From Cymodocea nodosa (Eukaryota; Streptophyta; Magnoliopsida; Alismatales; Cymodoceaceae): a DNA stretch of 64,000 nucleotides. Shown one piece after another: positions 10,198 through 21,734 of the stretch; position 1 is the stretch's first letter; every line of letters starts with the position of its first letter. The notes beneath the pieces were generated by a model. That model was not told the origin of the DNA. It did no database searches and saw nothing but the letters and a program-made list of their open reading frames with translations. The translations under genes were made by a program, and so were the position numbers. The DNA is taken from the NCBI GenBank assembly GCA_036874045.1, contig CM072336.1:18967001-19031000 (forward strand). The letters run 5' to 3'.

Positions 10198-11833
10198 TGT
10201 TTAAAATGAAAAAGTGCATATTATTAACGGTTAAATGATGGTTAATTGCATAATATTTAGCTTATCATATGAGAATTAAGCCATTATGTTATAATTGCAC
10301 TGTTATATGCTTTAATTAAAGAATCTGCTTAATTTTAGGGAATTAATGTCAATTTAGTACATTTCTGAACTGTCAGTAAGTTGCAGGCTGTGAAATTCTT
10401 AAGTATCCGAAATGCACCTAAGCATCGGATAGTTAAATTTATGCACGTGTTTTATAGTTAAATCAACGAAGAAAGTTTGTTGAGTTATCTGTAACTCCAC
10501 GGACTATTTATTTTCTAATATGCCACTGTAGCGGTTGCAGAAACAGGACAGTTGGAAGAAAAACCACGATTGCATGTATTGCGCAGGGAGAAGAAATCAT
10601 CACCGTTGATATGAATGAAGGAAATCCAACCGACCATTCAAGTAGAAGCAGTTACTACTGAAGAAATATAAAAGAAAAGAAGAAAAAGAAGGGGTGTGTG
10701 ATCGATGGATGGCTAGTGTGTACAGAGGAGGAGCACCGAGCTTTTTGTAGGCATTATCGGTAATTATCCAAAGTACCACACCAACCATCGTTACCACCAC
10801 CATCACCACCATAATCACCAACCATCGAAGGTCTGTGAGAATACTTTCTAGGTGTCGGGTCGATTCCGAGCCAAACATGGTGCCTAACAACCACTGTGGG
10901 GAGTGATCGTGTCGCAGGAAGGGAAGCCATTTTCACCAAGCACCGACTCATATTTTAGGAGATCGTAAAGCTTCTAGCCTTGACTTTGGGTTGATGCCTG
11001 TATGCTGAAGAGGAGATTATCTTGCAATTCTGGACTCGCGATTCTATAGGGAGAGGAGACAAGATTGTAAGTGGTTTAATTTTCAGTGGTGTAATCGCGT
11101 CGTATGTAGTGACAGAAGTATTTACTATTGATTGAGATTACTTTACATTTCACCTTTCGCCCATTTCCATGTTCATATTAAACCAAAAATACCAAAAGCA
11201 ACTTATTTGTTATAGTATGTTGTATTTGAGTGTTGTATTGTTTGTGTTGTATCGTGATTAATGTTATCTTTGTTAGTGCTGTGATTGTTTTAGTTTTACA
11301 GTTTACTGAAATTGGTTCGTTCAAAAGACTTAAAGATTTAGTGGTTACTGTTTGAATTATCTGAATGTTAGTATGCTTAATGATAAATCCAGTGTTTACT
11401 AACATTAAAGAGCTTAATTGATGTTATTTACAATCTGTGGAATCGCCCAATGGTTGGCCGAATTCCTTTGTAAATAGCAGTATTTAAAAAGAAAAGACAA
11501 GCTCGTGGAGTTAACTTAAGTCCACGAGGTTAGTCCGTTGAGTTAGCTATAACTCAACGAACTTTATTCGTTGAGTTAACCGTAATTCAACGGAGAGCTT
11601 ATTGAATATATAAATTTGATTGTTAACAAACAAATAGTTCTAAACTTTTAAGCAAATCCCTATGGGATCGACCTATACTTGCACACTGATACAATAGACA
11701 CTATGCACTTGCAGTTAAAGTACAAATTTGAATTAATATCTAAATTGTATTAAAGGTTGTTTGTTTACTTCTAAAAGAAAAAGAATAGGCATAAAGATAA
11801 ATTAACTAAGTAAAAATAGAAGTAACAAATCCA
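10198..11833 (+). repeat. Athila-like LTR (AthF)
   Basis: It begins TGTTTAAAATG right after the polypurine tract and corresponds, inverted, to 16519-18332 and 31731-33765. It contains a TATA box, a relatively GC-rich leader block (about 10840-11090), a cluster of 'taactcaacgaac' palindromes (11515-11600), and the 'ctatacttgcac...tatgcacttgcag' block near its 3' end. The last 50 bp are diverged, so the exact end is uncertain. Open frames on the minus strand at 10600-10951 are antisense to this LTR and are not genes. Confidence 0.8.
10667..10674 (+). promoter_or_regulatory. LTR TATA box (TATAAAAG)
   Basis: TATAAAAG occurs in a 'gaaatataaaag' context. The same context is conserved on the minus strand in the LTRs at about 17680-17695 and 32870-32885, so it is probably the Pol II promoter of this family. 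The transcribed leader would start about 30 bp downstream, in the GC-richer block. Confidence 0.6.
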
Positions 11834-11840
11834 GTTTTTC

Positions 11841-11859
11841 TGGTACGTTATTGGAGATC
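11841..11859 (+). other. Degenerate tRNA-Asp-like primer binding site
   Basis: TGGTACGTTATTGGAGATC lies just after the LTR end. It resembles the Athila/Tat site TGGCGCCGTTGCCGGGGATC, with mostly transition differences and one gap. A primer site downstream of this LTR means the LTR was read as a 5' LTR, although the F-box body lies upstream of it. Confidence 0.5.
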
Positions 11860-11872
11860 TAATCAAATATTC

Positions 11873-13374
11873 TGGTGTCATGCTGGGAAAACATAAATAA
11901 TGAGTTAAATCGATTTATAAGAAATGAGGTATGCGATCTAGTTCCACCCCTTGAAAATCAGTCCGTAATGGGAACAAGGTGGGTATTTAGAAACAAAGTA
12001 GATCAGGATCGACATATAGTTAAAAATAAAGCTAGGTTAGTTGCTCAAGGTTACAAGCAAGAGGAAGGAATTGACTATGATGAAACATTTGCTCCTATTA
12101 CTAGACTAGAATCAATACGAATTTTGTTAGCATATGCTTATTACTTGGATTTCAAATTATATCAAATGGATGTTAAGATTGCTTTTTTAAATGGATATAT
12201 AAAAGAAGAAGTTTATGTAAAACAACCTCTAGGTTTTGAAGATTCAAAATATCTCGAGTATGTTTACAAGCTTAAAAAGGCACTATATGGCTTTAAACAA
12301 GCCCTTAGGTCTTGGTATGAGAGATTATCTAAATTTCTTATAGAAAAAGGGTATTCTATGGGAAAGACAGATCACACTCTTTTTATCAAGAAGGTTGAAA
12401 AAAATATATTGGTAGTTCAAATCTATGTAGATGACATTATATTTGGAGCAACAAATGAAAAATTAGTTGAGTCTTTTTCAAATGGCATGACTAATTAATT
12501 TGAAATGAGTATGATGGGTGAACTACCATTTTTTCTAGGCTTACAAATTAAGCAAATAGAACAGGATACTTTCATTTCACAAGAAAAATATACTTGAGAT
12601 TTATTAAAGAGGTTTGGATTAGACAATACTAAAATGAAAAATACACCAATGAGTACTATCACTAAGTTGGATAAAGATGACTCTAGAAAAATTGTAGATA
12701 TAAAACAGTATAGAAGTATGATTGGTTCATTACTTTATTTAACAACTAGCCGACTAGATATTATGTTTAGTGTGTGTACTTGTGCTAGATATCAATCTAA
12801 TCCTAAAGAATCACACCTACTTGTTGTTAGACGAATTTTTAAATATCTATTAGGAATCATCAATTTCAGATTATTTTACTTTAAACATAGTTCTTTAAAT
12901 TTAATAGGTTATAATGATGCTGATTTCATAGGATGTAAGTTTGAAAGAAAAAGCACTAGTAGCACTTGTCAATTATTAGGAAATTCTTTAGTGTCATGGT
13001 TTAGTAAAAAGCAAAATTGTGTAGCATTATCTACAACAGAAGCTGAATATGTAGCTGTTGCACTTTGCTGTGCTCAGATCTTGTGGATTAGACAAACTTT
13101 AAAAGATTTTAATTTAGCCTATGAACCAACTAAGATTTTCTGTGATAGTAATTCTACAATAAGTTTGTCTAAAAATTCTGTTTTACAATCACGAGCTAAA
13201 TATATAGAAGTTAGACATCATTTTCTAAGGGATAATGTGATAAAAGGAAAAATAGTATTAAATTTTGTTCCAACCATAGAACAATTAGCAGATCTATTTA
13301 CAAAACCCTTAGATGAGAATACCTTTTCAAAATTATGATTAGAAATTGGTATCTGTAGGTTATCTAATGTTTAA
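11873..13374 (+). pseudogene. SirC reverse transcriptase-RNase H (degraded)
   Basis: This is the C-terminal half of copia pol. RT runs from the EL(N)RFIRNEV block through [25 protein letters not shown] and [10 protein letters not shown] (about 12427). RNase H has GYNDADF, STTEAEY, FCDSNSTISLSKN and the ADLFTKPLDE tail. It is one frame from 11875 to 13374 apart from a few stops: TAA at 12496 (CAA/CAG in SirB), TGA near 12596 and TGA at 13336. The catalytic YVDD is intact. It resumes SirC after the AthF insertion. Confidence 0.9.
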
Positions 13375-15201
13375 ATTGTCTTGTTCATTACATAATATTT
13401 TGGTTTGTTACAAAGGAGTTTAGAATTTAATTTCTTTATATTAAAAAAAAAACTCAAAATATCTGCTTTAGAATTATTGTTTACTAGTAGTTAAGAATTT
13501 GTGAAATTCTGATTTTTATTGAAGTCAATTTATTTAAGGAAAATTCAAAAAAGGTTACTTAAGGAAAGTTGATTTAATTCAATATGAGTACCAACTATAT
13601 TTTTGTTACTTATGTATATGCCATTATAGAGATTTTAACTAGAAAATACATAAAAAATATGTACCATTTATTAAAGGAAAGTTATTAACATACTGTTAGA
13701 AAAATTAAGTCTTGCGGTTGCCTCTTATTCAATTTACTATCTTATTTTATTTTTTTTGGTTTGAAATTACTTGAATAATTAAGTCTGTTGGGGGATCTAA
13801 AACCCTAGTCACTTGAACCAACTGGTTTGGGATGTGCTAACTAAAAACTCATTATACAAGTAATTCAGATTCTAATTAAAAAAAAAAGGATGGTTACCTA
13901 TTCTCACTTATCATTGAGTAACTAGTTATCTTTCCCCTAAGCAAAGGATTGTGATCATGTAAAAAGATGATATTATGGGAGGTAATAAATAAAATAAATA
14001 TTAAAAAAACGGGGTAATGTACTCAAGCTTATTTTATTTTAGAAATATTATAGCAATTTTTCCATAAACTATTCATATAATCTTTGCTATTTTTTTGTTC
14101 TTTACTCATAATGTAATGCATTTATTTTCTTAAGTTCGAGTACTCATTATTGAATTCTTTTAAGTTACCTAAAGGTATATCTCTATGAATTTTCTTTTGT
14201 AAACTGAATAAAATAAAAGTCAGAAAGTCTAAATTGTTAAATCTACTACTTATTTCTATATTTAATTAAAAAAAAAAGAAATTTATCTATTGGGGCTTGG
14301 CAACCCAATTTAAGTAAGCCATATGCTTTAAAAATGCAAAATTTTTTTTATATATAGTGGGGCTTAGCAACCTATTTAAGTTAGCTATTTGGAATTAATA
14401 ACAAATCTATTAGGGCTTAGCAACCTAATTTTAAGTACACCATGGTTTATCCTTACTACATTTATGTAGGTGGAGCAAAGCAAAATAATAGTAAATCTAT
14501 TCAAGTGAAAATATTCTAGAACTTATCTTGATAAAAAGTTAGACTCATTCAGTTAGTTTACATACAGTTATGCATTTTACTTGATATCTGTCATTTTATC
14601 TCGCATATAGATAAATAACCATTTGAGTTTTTTGTATAGTTATGTTTTATTCTTCTACAAACTTGAATAGTTAGATTTCTCTTTGAGTTTCTGTTTTAAA
14701 TTCTTATATTTTATCCTTTTAAGAAACTTGAACAGTTATTCTTAAGTCTTTGACTTTTTAGCATATCCGTTTGAGAAACTCGAACAGCTAACATAGTATT
14801 ATTATATTTTTATGAAAGAATTAAAATATGACAATTACTATTCTAGTTTTTCATATAGTTATGTGCTTTACTACTCATAAAACTTGAATAGTTATCATAA
14901 GTCTTCGAGTTTCTCATTTTACTTAGCTAGTATTTATTTTCTTTACACAAACAGTTACACTAAGTCTTCTACTTTGGTAAGTTATAAAACTTGTACAGTT
15001 ATTGTAAGGTTTCAAGTTATTTATGAAAAATGGATCTTATATTTATGATTTTCAATGATTGAATCCATTTATCCATTTATAAACTTGAAGAGTTATAAAT
15101 GTTTTACTAACAACCTTTTGTATTTCTACCTTCGTAAAACCCTAGCTTGACAATCTTTACTTCTACTAAGTTCTATAGTGAACAATGAAGATTAATCAAC
15201 A
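13375..15201 (+). other. SirC non-coding region between pol and third ORF
   Basis: No ORF is supported. Two internal repeats are visible. One is three copies of a 'gggcttrgcaacc...taagt' block at about 14283-14440. The other is about eight copies of 'aacttgaatagttat'-like sequence between 14600 and 15110. The region holds A-runs at about 13441, 13876 and 14268. SirB has a non-coding region in the same place, but I see no clear homology to it here. Confidence 0.55.
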
Positions 15202-16518
15202 ATGTCAGGATGTGGAAGAAGACATGGTAGAATGACAAAAGTGTAGAAAAGGGAGATAGAACTTCAGAAAATAGAATGCGAGATTAAAGACATCTACTTC
15301 AAGTATACTTTTTCAAATGAAATACTACATGAAATTCGAAAAGCTATTCAAGACGAGAAAAATTTCTATTGGAAATTTATTAGAAACTATGCTGAAACAC
15401 AGTTTAGACTAAAACAAACCAAACTTTCTGCCTTACAAATATGGAAAAGAACATTACAACCTAACCTTGAGGTTGTTACCAGTTCTGGACAAATACTTGA
15501 AAAATTAGTATAGTTTATTACTTATTATGGAAAGAAATGGAGACTCATGATAGAAAATGCCAATTGGGAATTAGAATCTTTATATTCCCAACATTATTTT
15601 CCCTCAATTATTTTAGACGATATACAGAAATTTATTATTGAACAGAAAACTACCATTTGGAAATGGGCCTTTAAAGTGAAGGACAAAGAGTTTATCAACT
15701 GAAAATTGCTAAGGTTGAAAGCTTAAAACTCTATATTCCATTATTATAACCTAGGCAACATGGTGAAGGACCATCAAGACCATAGATGCCTTTAATAGGA
15801 GAAATAAAGCAAACATTAGAATCTCTTGAACAACTTGAGACACTATAGACATATAGTCAAAAGAAGAAGAGAATAGAATATTTTGGACTAACTATAGGTG
15901 TACAAGGTATATTATAGCAAAGACAAGAATCTTTGAAAAATGGAAAACTATGTTCCATTGCACAAGTTGGACAAGATTTTATTTCAAGAATCCCAACAGA
16001 TGTGACAAATATCGGATTACAAGCATACACTTTAAGGTATTGTGTCACATTAGTTCATAATGTTACTTTCAACACAATAGACAATTTTTCACATCATGTT
16101 GCAAGCCAACATTCTTTTCCTACGGAAATAGAAAATGTAGGAAATTTTGATGATATATATACAAATGATATCAATTTTGATGACATTTTTAATGACATAG
16201 ACACTAAGTCTATAAATTTTGAAGATATTTCATTTAAAGAGGAATGTACAGATATTTTTCCTATTAATATATCTCGGATTGAGAATTTTAATTTTTGGTA
16301 CAGTTGCTTATACTACATTGTCTATATCTAGTTATGTCTGTTATAGTATACAATATATTTGTTGATAACTATATATAATAAGCAAAATACATAGTTACAA
16401 ATAGAATATGACATTGCTAATATCTCACATATAGAAATTTCAGAATTACAGAATGATTCTATTATATAGACCAATATAGAATATTCTTTCATACAAAGAT
16501 AGTTGTTTAATCGACCAT
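15202..16518 (+). pseudogene. SirC third ORF (Sirevirus 'env-position' ORF), degraded
   Basis: It starts at an ATG at 15202, like the SirB ORF at 48096, and has many stops, the first at codon 15. The segment IYFKYTFSNEILHEIRKAI (about 15289-15380) matches SirB LYRDYFFSQDILDEVRQEL. A second copy, LYSQHYFPSIILDDIQKFI, lies about 280 bp downstream (15570-15660), so the helix-rich unit is duplicated here. The 3' part (15933-16331) is acidic and repetitive (INFDDIFNDIDT). No signal peptide or membrane span is seen. The function of these ORFs is unknown. An Athila LTR cuts it at 16518. Confidence 0.6.
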
Positions 16519-18332
16519 TGTTTGGGTTGTTAAGTTAAATCTTAAACTTGTTTAATTTGTTTTTATGCTTATATCAATAATTACTTTTAGAAGTAAACAA
16601 ACAATCTTTCACACAAATTAGATATTAATTCTAATTTGTATTTTTAACTGCAAGTGCACAATGTATATTATATTTGTGTGCAAGTATATGTCAATCCCAC
16701 AAGGATTGAGAAAGAATTGTGTACTGTTTTGATTTTTATATTAGAGTTTATATGTGTACAGTTAAGCACTCCGTTGAGTTACAATTAACACAACAGACTT
16801 AGTTCGTGGAGTTATGGATAACTCAATGAACTAACCTCGTGGACTTAAGTTAACTCTACGAGCCTATTTTTCCAGTTAAATACTATTATTTACAAAGGAA
16901 TTCGGCCAACCATTGGGCGGTTCTATAGATTGTAAATAACATCAATGAAACTCTTTAATGTTAGTTAATATTAGATTTATCATTAAGCAACACTAACATT
17001 TAGATATTTCAGACAATAACCATTAAAATCTTTAAGTATCTAGAACGAATCAATTTCAGTAAATAATAAAACTATTTTCTATTTTCTGAATCAAACAAAC
17101 ATAAAACATTCACAATGCTAACAATGATAACATTAATCACGATACAAAACAGAAAATACAACACTTTAATACTAAATGTAAATATAGATAATTGGTTGTT
17201 TTTGGTATTTTTGTTTTGATATATCCTAAAGAGGAGCAAAAGGTGAAATGTAAAAATTTCTATCAATAGTAAAAACTTCCATCACTACATGCGATGCGAT
17301 TACACCATTGAAAACTTAATCACTTACAATCTTACCTCCTCTCTCTATAGAATTGCGAATCAAGAATTGTAAGATGACCTCCTCTTCAGCATACTGGCAT
17401 CAACTCGAAACCAAGGCTAGAAGCTTTACGATCTCCTAAGATATGAGTCAGTGCTTGGTGAAAATGGCTTTCCCTTTCTGCGACGTGATCACTCCTCACA
17501 GTGGTTGTCAGTCACTGTGTTTGGCTCGAAATCGACCCGACATTAGGAAAGTATCCTCACAGACCTCCGATGGTTGATGATTTTGGTGGTGGTGTGGAGC
17601 TTTAGGGAACTTCCAATGCTTCCTGTAGTTAGCGTGGTTCTCCACCTTTGCACACACACTTTCTTCATCTTTTTTCTCTTTTTTTATATTTCTTTCTATA
17701 GTAATTGCTTCTGCTTAGATGATCTGTTGGATTTCCTTCATTCATATCAACGTTGGTGATTTCTTCTTCATTCCACGAGTGATTTCTTGCGTGATACGTG
17801 CAATCATGGTTTTCCTTCGAATTTCCTGTTTCTACAACTGCTACAGTGGCATATTAGAAAATAAATGGTCCATGGAGTTACAGATAACTCAACGGACTTA
17901 CTTCATTGATTTAACTATAAAACACGTGTAATAAAGAAATAACAACTTCAGATGTTTCAGATAGTTACAATTATAAGTATCCAAAACTTACATGCAATTC
18001 AGATAGTTAGCACCTAACCTTCTGAAAGATAACTTAAGTCAAGTTTCCAGATTGTGATACATTTCCTCTAGGAAATAATAAAATATTCTTTAAGCATTTT
18101 AAACATAATTGTCCGGTACATGCAATATAACTCTCCAAAATAATAGAAAATTCGGATACTTAGGAATTTCAAAGCTTGTAACTTAACGACAGTTCAGAAA
18201 TGTACTTAATTAACGCTAATTCCTTGAAATTATGCAGATTCCTTCATTAAAGCATATAACAGTGCAATTATAACATAATGGCTTAATTCTCATATGATAA
18301 GCTAAATATTATGCACTTTTTCATTCTAAACA
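16519..18332 (-). repeat. Ath1 3' LTR
   Basis: On the minus strand it begins TGTTTAGAATG just after a GGGGGAAG tract and ends CCCAAACA at 16519 (about 1814 bp). It carries the conserved TATA context near 17685, the GC-richer leader block (17340-17560), 'aactcaac' palindromes (16770-16860) and 'ggatagtta'-type motifs (17955-18030). Its complement on the other strand explains the small plus-strand frames at 17574-17931. Confidence 0.85.
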
Positions 18333-20158
18333 CTTCCCCCATACTTAAATTTTGCTAGTCCCTTAGCAAACTAAGATCTAACTAGTTGGTCTTTTTAAAG
18401 TTGCTAGAATTAATTCTTCATTTTGTATCTTCAGAATACATAAATTAGATTACTATATAGATATTCTATATTTTTCAGCAATCTATTTTAACATTGTTTT
18501 CTCCTCTTCAACCTGCAAATATATTTAAAACATATGTAACATACAAAATATATTAGCATCACATAGGTGGTAATTATATTATCATTTTTTTCTCAAACAT
18601 CTATCATCCTGAATTTTCCAATATGATTTCTAGAATAAATTTCAACTACATATGAATCAAAACACAATTCAATTCAATATGATTAAAACAAGTAGAATAA
18701 TGAATTGTATCTCAAATAAACAACTTCAAAAGTCTAATCTAGATTCATACTTCAACAATCTTAGATAATAGAAAATATATTCAATTCAAAAGATATCTGT
18801 ATTTTACAAAACACTTTTATCTTTTCAGAACAGTATATGCATATTTGTACTTTAAAAGTTAATTTGAAAAGCTTGAATCATACAAGAGCTTTCTAGTGTA
18901 TCCATGTATTGAGCTTTCAGTCAACAATCCTAGATCTAATCAAGATCTTAGGTTGCCAGATTTAAAGAGTCCTTTTACAGGTTAACAATTGTTACATACC
19001 TATCTGCTCAAGTACAAAAGGCTCGTGATCAACCAAGTCAATAAACTCTCAAAGTTTTCTCGCTTTTCTTTCTTTTTCTTTTCAACACAATATATATACG
19101 TATTTCATTAATACAGATGCAATAAAACACAAATCTCATATAATCCTGCTTCTATTATTTACTGAAAATATGAATCCATATCAATAAGCTCATACTTTTC
19201 TTGTAGTTTAATAAGATTTACACATAAATCATTCTACAAGTTTAATCAATCAAATTAAATGTATCCTTGATCATATGTATTTCATTTAATCCAAAAATCA
19301 ACATTTCAGCTCTTTCAAGATTTTAGATAATTTACTAAGTTTCAGTTAAGCATTCTGATTTCTTTTTAAAATCGTGAAACTATTAAACTTATAAAATTCA
19401 GCAAAAACATAAGATACTATATCTAGATTTGTATTAATTGTAAAATTTTTGTAGCATCTTATATAAGATTCTAAATATAACATTCAAGTAGTTACAATTC
19501 TTAAAATTTTACAATTTCAATTATTAGATAGTTATAGGAAATTTCAGTTAGTTACAGCAAATTCATAAAAAAAATTTCAATTTTCACAGAATTTTTGCAG
19601 CACCATTCTAATTCCTCTAATTAACAAAATTACTTGGCTTTTAATCTAATTACCTCTCCCCCATACCAACATTTTGCATTGTCCTCAATGTAAAAGATTT
19701 TACAGTAAATGTTAGTAGGCATGAATATTGTTTTGTTGACTTAGCACCTAACTCAACAAACTTAATTCGTTAAGTTAATGAATAACTCCATGAACTGAGT
19801 TTAAATGTAAATTCAGGATAAGTAATCAATTACATACCTTGTTCTTTTATATCTCTTTCTATATCTTCCGACTTTTGATTCTGAAAAACTTTTCATTCAC
19901 AAATAAAAGCAGAATATATAACAAAACAACCAAACATAAATTGTTAAATCAGTGTCTTGTGTGGAACCTAGGCTCCTATGCCTTTGGTGGCTCACAAGCA
20001 AGCTAGTTGGTTTCTCAAAACAGATACCATCAAACTAGATTGATATTTTGTTTTTTTTTCTTTTCTTTTTATAAAATAAAACAAAAACTAACAATTTTTC
20101 TTCCTTTTCTAAAAATAAATACAGATTACACACAACATTAAAAGTACAAAATCACAAT
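18333..20158 (-). other. Ath1 3' non-coding region
   Basis: This is homologous (inverted) to 8419-10197 and 33766-35620. It ends, on the minus strand, with a polypurine tract GTATGGGGGAAG beside the LTR, and has a second tract (GTATGGGGGAGAGG) near 19660. It contains a palindromic 'aactcaacaaacttaattcgttaagtta' at about 19745-19775. No coding potential is seen. Confidence 0.7.
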
Positions 20159-21309
20159 TTAAGAACATGATTGAAAAGTAGTAACAAATGGAATAAACGT
20201 GTCAGTCCAAGCAAACTTTTTAGGCATAATTCTTCTTGCTATTAATTCTATTTTAATGTAGTCTGCTTTCCTTTTTAACTTGTAAACTTGCAGTATGTTA
20301 TCAATACTAAATATAAGTGTATTTCCATTAATGAAATGAAATGCAGAAAGGGATCCTTTTCTATTCCAAGATAATGTAGTTGTTTCTATTTCTACAACTA
20401 TTTTAATATATTCCTCTTCCCACTTCCATTCATTTAGGTCTTTTATAATCCATATTTGAAATTTCATCAATTCATCTCACCATCTTATCAGACATAAAGT
20501 AAGATCATCATATTCATTATACCACATTCCTAATTGAATTTTATCATATTCTACAAACGGTGGTTTAGCTATATTACTCGATATAGGCAATATTTCTATA
20601 AAGTCATCATCATAACTGTCTATGCCTACTATATATAAATCAAATCTAAATGCAATTGATATATCTAACACTAAATATATATATCCATCAAGAATGACAT
20701 GTATGTTGTTAATTAATGCTTTCTGTCCTAGATATATCATAGTATTTTCAGTCCAAGATCTATTCAAAAAATTATACACACTTAAGCATAAATCCTCATC
20801 TCAATTTCTAGTTGGTCTCTAGTAATACAATTTTTTAGGAATTGTCAAATTTTTATCAGAAAAGATTAATGCTGACCCACAATTTTCAGTTGGTACTTCA
20901 AATATATTAAGCCTTCCTATATTCCATTATTCTCTAGTGATAGGATTTCTAATCAAAATATTGGGTAACAGAATTGCATACCTTGGTTTGGTTCTGAAAA
21001 TAATTAATCATTCATCTATCCCCATAATATAATCTATTCCTTCTAATGTATTGGGTGGAATTTCAATAGTTTCTTCTATATTCAGATATTCATAGCTAAT
21101 TGAACTATGATTAAATGACTTTTATAAAAATCCATCTCTATTCTTAGTCATTTTTGTAGCTTGTAGTCCATGAAAATATTTTTCTCTAACATAGTCTTTA
21201 ATTTCTTTTGACACACAACACAATTTGCACAGATCTTTAGCTGATAAGTTACTCAGTACTTCCCTCAGTGCATCTAGTGGTAATTTCATCAATTCCATAT
21301 GTTGTGATT
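20159..21309 (-). pseudogene. F-box/FBA gene, Ath1 copy
   Basis: On the minus strand an acceptor-like TATAG ends at 21310. The coding sequence follows: an F-box (MELMKLPLDALREVLSNL, ATG at 21298; AKDLCKLCCVSKEIKDY) and then the FBA segments (20779-20159). It ends FVTTFQSCS at 20159. It is broken by several stops and frameshifts, including TGA at the codon where AthF and Ath2 have TAG. It shares the core residues with the other two copies. Confidence 0.75.
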
Positions 21310-21543
21310 CTATATAACATAAACAAAAATTTAACAAAGATAAAATTAACATAGCTACTTACTTACCCTCGTGGAGTTAGGTCATAACTCAACGGACTAA
21401 GTTCGTTGAGTTAAGTAATAACTCTACCATATTACTAACTATAATTAAACTTCCATTTTTTTTTTATATATAAATTTTTTATATTTTTCTACTTACTATA
21501 TTATACATAGTTACTTTAGTTACACTACTTCATTCAACTTCCC
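21310..21543 (-). other. Intron 3' part between gag and F-box exon (Ath1)
   Basis: This AT-rich, non-coding stretch lies between the gag end and the acceptor at 21310-21311. It carries a near-perfect inverted repeat of ATAACTCAACGGAC with its partner TTCGTTGAGTTAAG at about 21390-21418. The same layout occurs at 36749-36958 in Ath2. Confidence 0.6.
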
Positions 21544-21734
21544 TCCCATAGGAGGTATCAATTTCATTAACAATTCTATTGACAATGTTAGGTACTGCAT
21601 GCATTGGCAATCCTCTAGTAGGTCTAACTTCCATTGATTCCTTCTATCTAGGGAGTATATTTCTATTCATATTTTGATTTTGAATGGCAGCATTTCCAAA
21701 TACAAGATCTAGACGATTGTTTAATTGTTGAATT
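21544..21734 (-). pseudogene. Athila-like gag, C-terminal piece (Ath1)
   Basis: On the minus strand this encodes the proline/asparagine-rich C-terminal gag segment that is intact in Ath2 at 36959-37198 (QLNNRLDLIFGNVAIQNQN, NLVNRTVNEIDTSYG). SirA cuts it at 21735. The remainder of gag resumes at 30503, and the gaatt at 21730-21734 is repeated at 30503-30507. Confidence 0.8.

Larger units (their letters stand above)
6386..11872 (+). mobile_element. AthF: spliced, permuted Athila-like F-box element
   Basis: This Ty3/gypsy Athila-like sequence sits inside SirC pol. Its order is leader (6386-7115), exon 1 joined to the F-box exon without an intron (junction 7269/7270), 3' non-coding region, polypurine tract (10186-10197), LTR (10198-11833) and a degenerate tRNA-Asp-like primer site (11841-11859). 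It has no gag and no pol. There is no LTR on its left edge, while its only LTR is followed by a primer site, so the order is circularly permuted relative to a normal element. The homologous minus-strand copies Ath1 and Ath2 carry gag in the place of the missing intron. Confidence 0.75.
1740..16518 (+). mobile_element. SirC: decayed Sirevirus (Ty1/copia), interrupted
   Basis: This is a plus-strand Ty1/copia element. Order: LTR 1740-2984, Met-tRNA primer site, gag, protease, integrase to 6385, a foreign Athila-like insertion (6386-11872), RT and RNase H (11873-13374), about 1.8 kb non-coding, and a third ORF (15202-16518). About 330 bp between integrase and RT, present in SirB, is missing at the insertion. 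No 3' LTR is seen, because the third ORF runs into an Athila LTR at 16519. It has more stops and frameshifts than SirA or SirB, so it is probably the oldest Sirevirus here. Confidence 0.8.

Noticed and set aside
10600-10951. Minus-strand open frames with Val/Gly- or His-rich translations as genes
   Set aside because: They are antisense to the Athila-like LTR leader. The equivalent LTR regions at 17340-17760 and 32540-32900 do not preserve the frames.
13375-15201. Hidden gene in SirC non-coding DNA
   Set aside because: No frame longer than about 60 codons and no recognisable motif, and the region is dominated by AT-rich repeats.
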